In this document: positions 33,633-43,111 of the stretch, in pieces
Layout: every line of letters begins with the position of its first letter
Numbering within the stretch: position 1 is the stretch's first letter
From: Dyadobacter bucti
Lineage (GTDB): Bacteria; Bacteroidota; Bacteroidia; Cytophagales; Spirosomataceae
Reading direction: 5' to 3'
DNA length: 64,000 nt
NCBI RefSeq assembly: GCF_005869225.1
Contig: NZ_SWFP01000004.1
Location: 248,001 to 312,000, forward strand
Made by a program: the position numbers and the translations under genes
Notes under the pieces: generated by a model
What the model saw: the letters and a program-made list of their open reading frames with translations, nothing else
The model's database searches: none
Told to the model about the DNA's origin: nothing

Positions 33633-36600
33633 ATGAAGAGAAGATTACCACTACTCCTCTTGTTTTGCATGTTTATGTGCTTGGGCGCATATGCGCAAAT
33701 CCAGGTTTCAGGGAAGGTTACCGACGCGGCAGGCGGGGAGCTGCCTGGCGTAAGCGTCGCTGTAAAGGGAACCTCTACCGGAACCACGACCAATCAGGAT
33801 GGTACGTTCACGATTTCAGACGTACCGGGTCAAACTTCAGTTATGATTTTCTCATTTGTTGGATACACGGCACAAGAGGTTGTCGTAGGCAGTAAAAAAG
33901 TATTCAATGTAACGCTGGTGGAAGAAAATCAGCAGCTGAACGAGGTGGTGGTGGTTGCTTATGGAACCAGCAAGAAGAAAGACCTTACCGGCGCGGTAAC
34001 TTCCGTCGATTCCAAAACCATTGCAGTTCAGGCTAACTCAACCGTAACGCGCGCGCTAGAAGGTGTGGTGCCGGGATTACAGGTTTCCTCCGTGGACGGA
34101 CAACCGGGTCTGGATATGGGTATCCGTCTGAGGGGTGCCGGTTCTACCAGCCAAAACAGCTCCAATGCGCTTATTGTAATTGACGGCGTTCCGGCAGAAC
34201 ATGAAAATGCCCTGGCGTCGATCAGCCCGAAAGACATAGCAAGTATCAGCGTCCTGAAAGACGCCGCATCTACTGCTGTGTATGGATCCAGAGGGGCCAA
34301 CGGAGTTGTAATGGTAACTACAAAAAGAGGTTCCAAAGGAAAGACCAGGATAGGGTTTGAAGGGCGCTGGGGTGTGAACTATGCCGGCGCACTTAAGTAC
34401 GACAAGATTACCGACTCGAAGGACATATATGAATATGCGTGGCAGGCTATCTACAATTCGGTTCGCTATGGAGTAGGCGGTGGTCCCTCTACAAACGGAA
34501 CATCGACCACCAACCTGCAAAACCCCAATATGTCGCATGAAGATGCAGCACAATTCGCAAGTGCGCATTTGTTCGACTATGCGGGTTCCACGACCAATTT
34601 TCAAACCAACTTGCTGGGTAACTGGATGCTGTACGACGTGCCTGGTGCCATATATACCACAACCGGCAGCGGAACATCCGCCAGCTCTACGATGTCAGGC
34701 GCGTATCTGGTAAATCCGGATGGAAAACTGAATCCAAATGCGAGGGAGCTTTACCAGGCGGGAAGTTATGATAACTTCTTTCTGGAAAAGAAGCTTCGTC
34801 AGGAATACAACCTGTCGGCAAGCGGCGGAACGGATAAAATCGATTATTTCACTTCCCTGGGGTATCTGGAAGACCCTTCTTACATCCGCGGATCAAAATT
34901 CGCCCGCTACAACGTGCGTTCCAATATCAACGCACAATTGTTCGACTGGGTAAAGGTGGGGGCCAACATCGGTTATACCAACCGTAACACACAGTCGCCG
35001 GCCACCCGCTTTGGACGTAACGCAGGGTCGGCAACGGCCAACGTTTTCCGCTGGATCAACGGACAAAGCCCTCTGATCTCATTGTATGCAAGGGATAAAG
35101 ACGGAAATATCAAGAAAAATGCGGACGGAAGCGACATGGTGAACGTGAAATTGGGGGATTCCTACTCCCCGGTCGGGCCCACCAAAACACCTACTTCGGA
35201 AGCAAACCTCATCAAGTTACTCGATGACGATATCGACACGCGCGCGTCGAATGACCTGAATCTGAAAGGGTATGCAACTTTCAGCTTTCTGAAGGATTTC
35301 AGCCTCACTACAAACATTTCGTACGATCGTTTCTCTGAAACAAGGACCCGCTACGGCAACAGCGGCACGGGGCCTTACGTAAACGTCGGCGCGTTCGGAA
35401 AAACGTATCAGAACGTTGGCATTCTGGACGCTCAGCAGTTACTTAACTGGGCGCACACCTATGGTAAACATGCCGTAACCGGTATGGCAGGCCATGAGTA
35501 CTACGAATACAATCTGGACAATTTGAACTATAACTCGGCATACGGCCTGATAGACGGCTTTCCGGCTTACGCCAACTTTGTGGGCCGCTACACGGGCGGT
35601 ACTTTCGCTTCTCCGGGAGGAAATATCATCAAGACTGCCATGGAAAGCTACTTTGGCAGGTTGAGTTACATTTATGATGAAAAATATTACCTCGAAGCAT
35701 CTATCCGTCGTGATGGTTCGTCCAAATTCAAATACAAGAATAACCGCTGGGGAACATTCTGGTCCATTGGTGGCGGATGGAGAATCAGCGCAGAGGATTT
35801 TATGAAAGGTACTGAATCCTGGCTGAACGATCTTAAAGTTCGTTCCAGCTATGGTTTGATCGGTAATCAAAGCGGTATCGGTAATTACTCAGGATACCAG
35901 TTGTGGTCGTACGGAGCGGTATATTCTTCAAGTACGTCCGGTACCGGTATCCCTGCTTCTTTCACATTGAGCCAGGGAGCATTTGTAAATGACGGCTTAA
36001 CCTGGGAAAATACGAGAACATTCGACGCAGGTATCGACTTTACGATGTTCCAACGTGTACACGGGTCGATCGACTGGTACAACAAGCACACCATCAACTC
36101 TGTTTACAACCAACCCATTGCGATTTCTCTGGGGCAAAGCACTCTCACGAAAAACTCGGCAGGTTTGCGCAACCGCGGAATTGAAGTGGATGTGAATATT
36201 GATATCATCAAAACCAAGAATATCAACTGGACCGTCGGCGTGAACGGCACACATTATACTACGGTCCTCACCAAAGTACCGGCGGGTATAGGCTCCAGGG
36301 AACTCAACGGGAACTGGACTGCCGGTGTTGACGGATGGGCAGTGAACGGAGGAGGTTCAACAGGGGAGACGGCCTATCTTCGTGGTGTCGGAAAGGATTT
36401 TTACAACCTGTATTTCTTCAAATACGGCGGGGTTGATACCAACACCGGGTTACCGTTGTTTTACCACCGGGTCACAGAGGCCGACCAGGCAGCAGGTAAA
36501 TATGGTGATGCAACAGTGGGCTCGGATGTCAAAATTACAGACTACTCACAGGCAAGCCGTTACGAAATGGGGAGTGCGCTCCCAAAATGGATCGGTGGAT

Positions 36601-37100
36601 TTACAACCTCGTTCCGTTACAAGCAATTCGATTTCTCAGCCATTCTTGCGTATCAGCTGGGGGGGAAATTCATGAGTGTCGAATATGCCAACGGACTTTA
36701 TGTAAATGGTAACATCGGAAGCGCATTGTCGTCAGAGCTGATTGGAAACACCTGGACGCCTGAGAACCCGAATGCAAAATTCCCGATGGCATTTTACGGT
36801 AACACCTACTACACCAACGGCGCAACTATAGGAAGCTGGATGTACTCGGATCTGGGCTTGTTCAGCGCTTCATACCTGAACGTTAAAAACCTGTCGATCG
36901 GCTACAACCTGCCTGCATCATTGCTTTCAAAAATCAAGGCTAGTAATTTCCGGGTGTTTGCGTCTGCCGATAACGTTGCTATGATTACGGGGCACTCCGG
37001 GTACGATCCCCGCATGTCATTGGTGGGTGGTCTTGAAGTGGGCGCCTATGGCTATCCTTATATGAGTACGGTATCAATGGGTATTAACCTTACTTTCTAA
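33633..37100 (+). CDS. SusC/RagA-family TonB-dependent outer-membrane transporter
   Basis: The 1155-residue product has a signal peptide ending in LGAYAQ. A carboxypeptidase-regulatory-like domain follows at about 24-105 (VSGKVTDAAGGELPGVSVAV, FSFVGYTAQEV), then a TonB-contact segment (NEVVVVAYGTSKKKDLTGAV). The plug has LQVSSVDGQPGLDMGIRLRG, ALIVIDGVPA and AVYGSRGANGVVMVTTK, and a beta-barrel of about 900 residues ends in a strand closing on Phe (SMGINLTF). The family imports glycans or peptides across the outer membrane with a SusD lid. The SusD gene follows after 22 bp and a sensor kinase lies downstream. No sigma/anti-sigma signal-transduction extension is present. The substrate is unknown. 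Confidence 0.95.
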   Translation: MKRRLPLLLLFCMFMCLGAYAQIQVSGKVTDAAGGELPGVSVAVKGTSTGTTTNQDGTFTISDVPGQTSVMIFSFVGYTAQEVVVGSKKVFNVTLVEENQQLNEVVVVAYGTSKKKDLTGAVTSVDSKTIAVQANSTVTRALEGVVPGLQVSSVDGQPGLDMGIRLRGAGSTSQNSSNALIVIDGVPAEHENALASISPKDIASISVLKDAASTAVYGSRGANGVVMVTTKRGSKGKTRIGFEGRWGVNYAGALKYDKITDSKDIYEYAWQAIYNSVRYGVGGGPSTNGTSTTNLQNPNMSHEDAAQFASAHLFDYAGSTTNFQTNLLGNWMLYDVPGAIYTTTGSGTSASSTMSGAYLVNPDGKLNPNARELYQAGSYDNFFLEKKLRQEYNLSASGGTDKIDYFTSLGYLEDPSYIRGSKFARYNVRSNINAQLFDWVKVGANIGYTNRNTQSPATRFGRNAGSATANVFRWINGQSPLISLYARDKDGNIKKNADGSDMVNVKLGDSYSPVGPTKTPTSEANLIKLLDDDIDTRASNDLNLKGYATFSFLKDFSLTTNISYDRFSETRTRYGNSGTGPYVNVGAFGKTYQNVGILDAQQLLNWAHTYGKHAVTGMAGHEYYEYNLDNLNYNSAYGLIDGFPAYANFVGRYTGGTFASPGGNIIKTAMESYFGRLSYIYDEKYYLEASIRRDGSSKFKYKNNRWGTFWSIGGGWRISAEDFMKGTESWLNDLKVRSSYGLIGNQSGIGNYSGYQLWSYGAVYSSSTSGTGIPASFTLSQGAFVNDGLTWENTRTFDAGIDFTMFQRVHGSIDWYNKHTINSVYNQPIAISLGQSTLTKNSAGLRNRGIEVDVNIDIIKTKNINWTVGVNGTHYTTVLTKVPAGIGSRELNGNWTAGVDGWAVNGGGSTGETAYLRGVGKDFYNLYFFKYGGVDTNTGLPLFYHRVTEADQAAGKYGDATVGSDVKITDYSQASRYEMGSALPKWIGGFTTSFRYKQFDFSAILAYQLGGKFMSVEYANGLYVNGNIGSALSSELIGNTWTPENPNAKFPMAFYGNTYYTNGATIGSWMYSDLGLFSASYLNVKNLSIGYNLPASLLSKIKASNFRVFASADNVAMITGHSGYDPRMSLVGGLEVGAYGYPYMSTVSMGINLTF

Positions 37101-37122
37101 GAACCTTTAAAAGCAAATACAC

Positions 37123-38724
37123 ATGAAAAAATATATTTTGGCACTTGTAGCCGCGACCATATTCAGTTCTTGTGCAGACAAGCTGGAAATAACTCCGCCC
37201 AACAACATTACCGATGAGCAGATACAGCAATTGCTGGCTTCTGGTAACGCCGAGGCTATTAAGCTGGTGATGGGCAGTATGGCCAACGGCATGCCGCAAC
37301 TGTTCAATTTTGCCGGAATTTCCGGTGTTGGTGGTGCAGACATGTATTACAGTAATCAGGGACTGGACATGATGCGCAATCTGGAAGGAAATGACATCGT
37401 ATTGGGTGACGTCTCGGGTTTGTCTGCACTGGTGGGTGCCCCCGAGTATGGATTTGATAACTTTATTTCTACCTCTACCAATAAAAACGCAGTGTACTGG
37501 AACTACGCATGGAACTGTATCAACCAGGCCAATAAGATGCTCAACTTCCTGACCGATGAGATCGTCGGGACCAATGCATTTCTGATGAATTGCAAGGCGA
37601 GGGGATTGGTGGTACGGGCTTACGGTTACAACTATCTGATGGAGAACTATCAGGATGCCTATCTGCAGGGAGGAAAGGACAAGCTTGGTGTGATGCTGTA
37701 TGACAGGTTTTCGCCCACGCAGGCGAATAAGCCGCGTGCAACTTCGGTTGAAACCTACGCATTTATCAAAAACGACCTTTCTGTCGCGGTTAAATTGCTG
37801 ACTGATGCGGGTACCGGACACACGGCCGACGTTACAGATATTGATCTGGGTGTGGCCAACTTTATGCTCGCACGGGTTTCGGTATGGACCGGCGACTGGG
37901 CCGCTGCCGTTACAGCCTGCGACAATATTCTGAACAGTTACCCAAACCTGATGAGCCAGGCCCAGTATGGCGGTCGAAACACCGGAACTGCAACAGACCC
38001 GGTCTTTTTGCCGGAATCAAACGGTTTCCTGAACAATGCTTCCAATCCGGAAGTGATCTTGGGTTTCCCTGTCGGACAATCTAAAACCTACCACAACGCC
38101 TACACGAATCCTTTTGGTGAAGGGAACGGCGGAGTAACGCGGGTTTACAAGCGAATCGACAACAGGCTCTATGAAAAAATGGCCGCAACCGACTATCGCA
38201 AGGATAACTTTATGGCCGAAGACTTCGGAAATTACACTTATCCAAGCAATCAGACGATCGCATTCATTCCGAAATATACCAACACCAAATTCGCTGCCAC
38301 GCATGGAATTGGCAGTGCCAACAAAATCGAAGTGGGAACGGTTACCTGTTATTACATGCGTACCTCGGAGGTACTGTTAATGAAGGCGGAAGCGCAGGCG
38401 CAGCTGGCTGACGAAGCAGGGGCAAAAGCGACGTTGAACAAACTGCTTGCAGCTCGTACCAAAACAGGGGCCGCTCCGCTCACTGTAGATACTTATCCTT
38501 CGATGGCCGGTCTTACAGTTCTTCAGATGGTTTATCTGCAAACCCGCATCGAACTGTGGGGAGAAGGTGGCCGGGAGTTTTACAACAACAAGCGCTGGAA
38601 TATCCCTGTGGACCGAACCAGTTCACAGAACCACCTGGCTAAAATCACCTACCCGGTTGCCAAAATGACTCTGGAGATTCCCGAAGGAGAAATGCTGTAT
38701 AACCCGTTGGCTGTTCAGAACTAA
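37123..38724 (+). CDS. SusD/RagB-family lipoprotein
   Basis: The 533-residue product has a lipoprotein leader, MKKYILALVAATIFSSC, with Cys17 as the lipid site. A TPR-like helical fold follows: NYAWNCINQANKMLNFL, ARGLVVRAYGYNYLMENY, then TSEVLLMKAEAQAQLADEAG, and RIELWGEGGREFYNNKRWNI near the end. It is a surface-exposed binding partner of the SusC protein encoded 22 bp upstream. It belongs to the SusD-like/SusD superfamily variant with the long middle region NAYTNPFGEGN. A strong hairpin lies 30 bp after the stop. Confidence 0.93.
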   Translation: MKKYILALVAATIFSSCADKLEITPPNNITDEQIQQLLASGNAEAIKLVMGSMANGMPQLFNFAGISGVGGADMYYSNQGLDMMRNLEGNDIVLGDVSGLSALVGAPEYGFDNFISTSTNKNAVYWNYAWNCINQANKMLNFLTDEIVGTNAFLMNCKARGLVVRAYGYNYLMENYQDAYLQGGKDKLGVMLYDRFSPTQANKPRATSVETYAFIKNDLSVAVKLLTDAGTGHTADVTDIDLGVANFMLARVSVWTGDWAAAVTACDNILNSYPNLMSQAQYGGRNTGTATDPVFLPESNGFLNNASNPEVILGFPVGQSKTYHNAYTNPFGEGNGGVTRVYKRIDNRLYEKMAATDYRKDNFMAEDFGNYTYPSNQTIAFIPKYTNTKFAATHGIGSANKIEVGTVTCYYMRTSEVLLMKAEAQAQLADEAGAKATLNKLLAARTKTGAAPLTVDTYPSMAGLTVLQMVYLQTRIELWGEGGREFYNNKRWNIPVDRTSSQNHLAKITYPVAKMTLEIPEGEMLYNPLAVQN

Positions 38725-38753
38725 CATCCGATGTCTGGATTGTTACAAGAATA

Positions 38754-38778
38754 AGGTGGGGCCTCAAGGGCTCCACCT
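38754..38778 (+). terminator. Hairpin after the SusC/SusD pair
   Basis: AGGTGGGGCC and GGGCTCCACCT pair into a 10-bp stem with one G-U and a five-base loop. It has no clear T run after it, so it is terminator-like rather than a canonical intrinsic terminator. It separates the pair from the kinase gene. Confidence 0.5.
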
Positions 38779-38855
38779 GCCAATGCAAAAAAGCAAATTC
38801 CTGCTGTACATTCAACCTCAATGTCATCTTTTACAGCATACTGCTCAATATTTTC

Positions 38856-41800
38856 ATGAACTCAGTCTTCCCTGGCGTGCTGCGCGAATTTCCGAATTTT
38901 AAGCTCCTTCGGTTACCGTTGAAAACCCATCTGTTCGCAGTATTTTTTTTAGTGTTTCAAAACGGCGTCAGCACCTGCCTGGCACAGGCGCCGCAGACCC
39001 GTATCAACATTCAGCTACTGGGGCCTGAACAAGGATTGCCCAGCAGGAATACACGTTGCCTGGCACAGGATGGCCGCGGTTTTATGTGGGTGGGTACGGG
39101 CCAGGACCTTTGGCGCTACGATGGGTACGCCTTTCAAAATTTCACGGAAATGCTCACCCGCTCGATAGGCAGTCGCACGCTGATCAACCAGTTACGGACC
39201 GGCCCCGCCGGCGAGATCTGGGTGGCGCATAACAATGGAGTCAGTGTTGTTGACCCGGTGCAGCTGACCTGCACAACAATTGATCCTTCCCGCCGCATCA
39301 AAGGCGTGGATTCCAAGCAATACCTTGATGTTTTTTTTGATAAGGATCAGAATGCCTGGGTGGTGATTCCGCGGGGTAAGCTGGTCAAGATCAATAAGGA
39401 TCACATCCCTGTGGCGGTATACATTCCACCGGCAGCCTCTCCGCATGTTTTTTCAGCTGAAAACCTGGTTACGCGGATTTTTTATGATGATCAAAACAAT
39501 GGTTATGCAGTTATTGACAATACTTTTCTGGATGAAATCGATGCGAAAGCAAAGTTTGCCCGACGGATCAATTTACTGAGTGAAGATCTCCGTGCCCGCG
39601 GCTTCAGGGTTTTCAGTGTTGTGCAGCAAGATGCGGAAGGACTGGTCGTTTACTACGAGCACAGGGGCCGTAAGAAAAGCCTGATGCGTAAATACTCCTT
39701 CGGAAAGCGAACTTTCGGCCCGCCAGCGGACATCGGTGCCCCTATGGTCCCCGATTTGATTTTCCCTGATAAAAAAGGACATATATGGTATAAATCGTCA
39801 GAAAAAATTGGGTTCATGGACCAGAAGACGGGTGGATTTACCGACCTGACAACCCGGCTGCAGCAGAGATCGGGCGCAGCTACCTATCTTTTTACAGCCT
39901 TGGTAAGCTCCGACGGCTGTTTCTGGATATCGTGTGTGGACGGTCTTTTTAAAATCACGCTCACCGGAGAAGTATTCCAGAAATACCTGAGCGTCCCACT
40001 CGAAAAACCAGGTGATATTGGCAGCAGCGTACGGGGCATTACGGAGGACAGCTCAGGCAAAATCTGGGTAGGCTCCTATGGTTTCAATGTAGCCGGTAAA
40101 ACATACCTGCTCCACCAGATTGATCCGCAAAAAGGCTCCGTCAGGCATTTGATGTTGCGGCGACCTAAAAATATTCCTGGCGATGTGGTACTTCCTTACA
40201 AGCTTTTGTTTGCAAAGGACCAGATATATGCAGTGACCGATGGCACCCAATTTCTCCGGATCGATCCCGTCAGTCTGGAGTATTATCCGGTAGAGTTCCC
40301 ATTTGTGAGCGGTCGCGGATTTACATCTTTTTATCAACTGAATGAGCAGACTTTCTGGTTGGGTACCTGGGGTGGAATGGGCGTTATTGATACGCGAAAT
40401 CTGAAACCAGTGCTGCTCAATGACGAGGCAGGCCGGTACATTAAAAACGAAAGGGTCAATTACTTCATGCCTTGGCCCCATCATCGCATTTTGGTCAGTA
40501 CGACCAATGGTTTGTATGTTTTAAATCAGGATGCCACCATTCAAGAGCATTACGGACAAGCTGCGGGAGACAAGATCCAACTTCCTGCATTGCAGATATT
40601 CCATACCGTTTGGCACGAGAATACATTGTGGGCGGCATCAGGACAAGGATTGATCCGCATTGATACCGTTCAGAAAAAAGCGCGGCTCTTTGTTGTCCAG
40701 GATGGCCTGCCCGATAACAACATCTATGCAGCTCTGCCCGACGAACGCGGAAATCTTTGGCTAAGCACCAATAAAGGAATATCGCGCTTCAATGCCCGCA
40801 CGCAGAAATTCCATAACTACGGGCTGTCCGACGGGTTGCCGCACACGGAGTTCAACCACGGATCATATCTTAAATCAAAGGATGGTACCCTTTACTTTGG
40901 CGGCCTGAACGGTATCGTCGCTTTCGATCCGGCACGGCTTGATACCAGTGCCCAAAAAGAGCGCGCATTGCAGCTGATCTCATACTCCAAGTACGCCTCC
41001 GACCGCAACCGTACCGACACTGTTACAAACCATCAGTCGGGTATGGAGATCGTCTTTAAACCAGGTGACCGCCTTTTTGCATTTTCCTTCATGAGCCCCG
41101 ATTATCAAAATACCGCGCTCAACCGGTTTCGATACAAACTGGAAGGGTGGGACGATGATCGCTGGCAGATGTTTGAAAACGGCAATAAATTGCTTTTGAA
41201 CAGTTTGCCGGCCGGCAAGTACCAGCTCAGGGTGCAGGTTTCTGTGGCTGGCGCGGACTGGGGTTCGCAGGAATGGCGGGCCGCTGTGAGAGTACTGGCG
41301 CCCTGGTACAAATCTCCCTGGTTTTTTATCCTCTGCACACTGGGGATCGGCATCATGTTCTACCTGTTCTACCGTTACCGGCTCAGGCAAGTCCTGCATA
41401 TCCAGCAGATACGGAACGGCATCAGCGCTGATATGCACGATGAGATCGGCAGCACGCTCAGCAGTATTACCTTTTACAGCCAGGCTCTGTTGATGCAGAT
41501 CGATAAAGTCGAACATCAGCAGGTGGTCCGGAAGATAAAAGACAATGCCCAGCAAGTGCAGGAAGGGCTCAGCGACATTATCTGGAGTGTAGAAGCCGGT
41601 AGTGACGAGATCGAAGATGTGTTTGCCCGCATGTTCCGCTTTGGCAGTGGCTTGGCAGAGTCCCGGAGCATTGCTTTTCATTTTGAAACAGATCCGCGGC
41701 TTCAAAACACAAAGCTGGACATGCAGACGCGTAAAAACCTTTACCTGATCTTTAAAGAAGCCATGAACAACGCGGCCAAATACGCCGAATGCAATGTTTT

Positions 41801-41999
41801 GCGTGTGCATATAAACTATGAAGGAGGCCATGTACAAATGGTTATCACAGATAATGGCAGGGGATTTGATCCGCTTTTTGTCAAAAAGGGCAATGGGCTT
41901 ACCAACATGCAGCAGCGTGCCACCCAGATGCACGGTCAGCTCACGATCCGGTCCCGGGCAACGGAGGGTACGGTGGTCACATTGATTTTCAAAACATAA
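38856..41999 (+). CDS. Reporter-propeller sensor histidine kinase (Reg_prop, Y_Y_Y, HisKA_3)
   Basis: The 1047-residue product has a signal region ending about LAQAPQ, then two-component-regulator propeller repeats over about 50-690 (for example GLPSRNTRCLAQDGRGFMWV, split by eye, and DERGNLWLSTNKGISRFN). A Y_Y_Y domain follows at about 735-805 (FRYKLEGWDDDRWQ, LPAGKYQLRVQV), and a single transmembrane helix lies at about 820-842. The dimerisation box is ADMHDEIGSTLSSITFYSQA with His861, and the HATPase domain has IFKEAMNNAAKYAEC and NGLTNMQQRATQMHGQL. It senses a periplasmic ligand, probably an oligosaccharide, and its partner is the LuxR-type regulator 57 bp downstream. It follows the SusC/SusD pair, whose expression it may control. 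Confidence 0.93.
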   Translation: MNSVFPGVLREFPNFKLLRLPLKTHLFAVFFLVFQNGVSTCLAQAPQTRINIQLLGPEQGLPSRNTRCLAQDGRGFMWVGTGQDLWRYDGYAFQNFTEMLTRSIGSRTLINQLRTGPAGEIWVAHNNGVSVVDPVQLTCTTIDPSRRIKGVDSKQYLDVFFDKDQNAWVVIPRGKLVKINKDHIPVAVYIPPAASPHVFSAENLVTRIFYDDQNNGYAVIDNTFLDEIDAKAKFARRINLLSEDLRARGFRVFSVVQQDAEGLVVYYEHRGRKKSLMRKYSFGKRTFGPPADIGAPMVPDLIFPDKKGHIWYKSSEKIGFMDQKTGGFTDLTTRLQQRSGAATYLFTALVSSDGCFWISCVDGLFKITLTGEVFQKYLSVPLEKPGDIGSSVRGITEDSSGKIWVGSYGFNVAGKTYLLHQIDPQKGSVRHLMLRRPKNIPGDVVLPYKLLFAKDQIYAVTDGTQFLRIDPVSLEYYPVEFPFVSGRGFTSFYQLNEQTFWLGTWGGMGVIDTRNLKPVLLNDEAGRYIKNERVNYFMPWPHHRILVSTTNGLYVLNQDATIQEHYGQAAGDKIQLPALQIFHTVWHENTLWAASGQGLIRIDTVQKKARLFVVQDGLPDNNIYAALPDERGNLWLSTNKGISRFNARTQKFHNYGLSDGLPHTEFNHGSYLKSKDGTLYFGGLNGIVAFDPARLDTSAQKERALQLISYSKYASDRNRTDTVTNHQSGMEIVFKPGDRLFAFSFMSPDYQNTALNRFRYKLEGWDDDRWQMFENGNKLLLNSLPAGKYQLRVQVSVAGADWGSQEWRAAVRVLAPWYKSPWFFILCTLGIGIMFYLFYRYRLRQVLHIQQIRNGISADMHDEIGSTLSSITFYSQALLMQIDKVEHQQVVRKIKDNAQQVQEGLSDIIWSVEAGSDEIEDVFARMFRFGSGLAESRSIAFHFETDPRLQNTKLDMQTRKNLYLIFKEAMNNAAKYAECNVLRVHINYEGGHVQMVITDNGRGFDPLFVKKGNGLTNMQQRATQMHGQLTIRSRATEGTVVTLIFKT

Positions 42000-42007
42000 T
42001 GAGTATG

Positions 42008-42019
42008 GCAAATATTTGC
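42008..42019. promoter_or_regulatory. 12-bp perfect palindrome between kinase and regulator genes
   Basis: GCAAATATTTGC lies in the 57-bp gap between the kinase stop and the regulator start. A perfect palindrome there may be an operator or chance; nothing else supports it. Confidence 0.2.
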
Positions 42020-42056
42020 TATGTATTACTTTCTGCCAAGTCGTTAATTTTACTGT

Positions 42057-42689
42057 ATGGCATTCAGGATCATTATTTTTGACGACAATCAGGAAAGGCT
42101 CAACAGCGTGGCAATGCTGCTGAACCTTTCTGCTGATTTTACTTGTACAGGCACTTTTCACAATGCAAAAAACGTGGTCAACGATATTTCAGGCTCAAAG
42201 CCCGACCTCGTCCTCATGGACATTGAAATGCCAGGTATCAACGGCATTGATGCAACCAGGCTCGTGCGAAAGCACTTTGGCGCTTTACCTGTGCTGATCC
42301 AGACGAATTTCGAGGAAGACGAGCGTATATTCGACAGCCTGCGTGCGGGTGCCAACGGATACCTCCTGAAAAAGACAAGTCCTGAGCGGTTTCTGGAAAG
42401 CTTGAAGGAAGCGCTCGAAGGCGGAGCGCCTATAACGGGTAGCATTGCTGCCAAGGTGCTGCGGTACTTTTCTGCTGAAAATCAGGAAAAAAAAGATTAC
42501 CATCTCACCGACCGCGAAAAGCACATTCTTGGATTTTTGGTGAAAGGTTACAGTTACAAACTGATCGCAGCTGAATGCGGTATTTCCTACAACACGGTCA
42601 ACAACCACATCCGGAATATCTACGACAAGCTTTACGTAAATAGCGCTACCGAGGCTGTCAGTCTTGCAATTAAGGAAAGGCTGGTATAA
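42057..42689 (+). CDS. LuxR/NarL-family response regulator
   Basis: The 210-residue product has a complete receiver: Asp9-Asp10 (IIIFDDNQERL), phosphate-accepting Asp55 (LVLMDIEMPGING), Thr in LIQTNFEED and Lys in GYLLKKTSPE. The C-terminal LuxR HTH is typical (LTDREKHILGFLVKGYSYKL, then AECGISYNTVNNHIRNIYDK). It is encoded 57 bp after the propeller kinase and is its probable partner. Targets may include the SusC/SusD pair upstream or the cytochrome/DUF1501 genes downstream; the sequence does not decide. Confidence 0.95.
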   Translation: MAFRIIIFDDNQERLNSVAMLLNLSADFTCTGTFHNAKNVVNDISGSKPDLVLMDIEMPGINGIDATRLVRKHFGALPVLIQTNFEEDERIFDSLRAGANGYLLKKTSPERFLESLKEALEGGAPITGSIAAKVLRYFSAENQEKKDYHLTDREKHILGFLVKGYSYKLIAAECGISYNTVNNHIRNIYDKLYVNSATEAVSLAIKERLV

Positions 42690-43111
42690 AAGGCCAGACC
42701 GGGGAACTGATGCACATGCTCGTTCGGCCCGTTTTCGTGACGCATTGTCCAGCCAAACTCATCAGATTTTAAGAAATTCGACCCTGCGGTTTTTGGCCTT
42801 GCCAACCGGCGTGTCATTTTTATCCGGGGGCTCGCTTTTTGGGTTTTCGCGGCATTCTTATCCTGTTACGGGTGAAGAATGAGCTTGGTTATGACAAAAT
42901 TCCCCGGAATGCAGTTGTTGGTGACGGATTTCGCAGGATGCTGTGCGCTCTGCTACCGGGGTACCATGGGCAAATCCTGTATTATAAATGAGCAATCTAT
43001 CATTAATTTATAGGACTTCGTTGTTGTAAGTTTGCATTATTCTTGGGGGTGTCCGTAGCATTCGGATGGGTCCCTCAGGCGACCTGTTATTACCGAAATT
43101 ATTTAGCTTAA
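42690..43111. other. Intergenic region before the DUF1553 gene
   Basis: No supported gene is seen. TAAGTTTG at 43027-43034 is an exact TAnnTTTG -7 box, 78 bp before the next start codon, with only a weak A/T-rich -33 region (ATTAATTTA near 43002). A 72-codon plus-strand frame at 42664-42882 overlaps the regulator end and shows no family features. Confidence 0.4.

Noticed and set aside
40980-42161. Minus-strand frame of 393 codons
   Set aside because: Antisense to the kinase ATPase domain and regulator start; His/Cys-rich shadow composition.
42664-42882. Plus-strand frame of 72 codons after the LuxR-type regulator
   Set aside because: Overlaps the regulator stop and has no family features.
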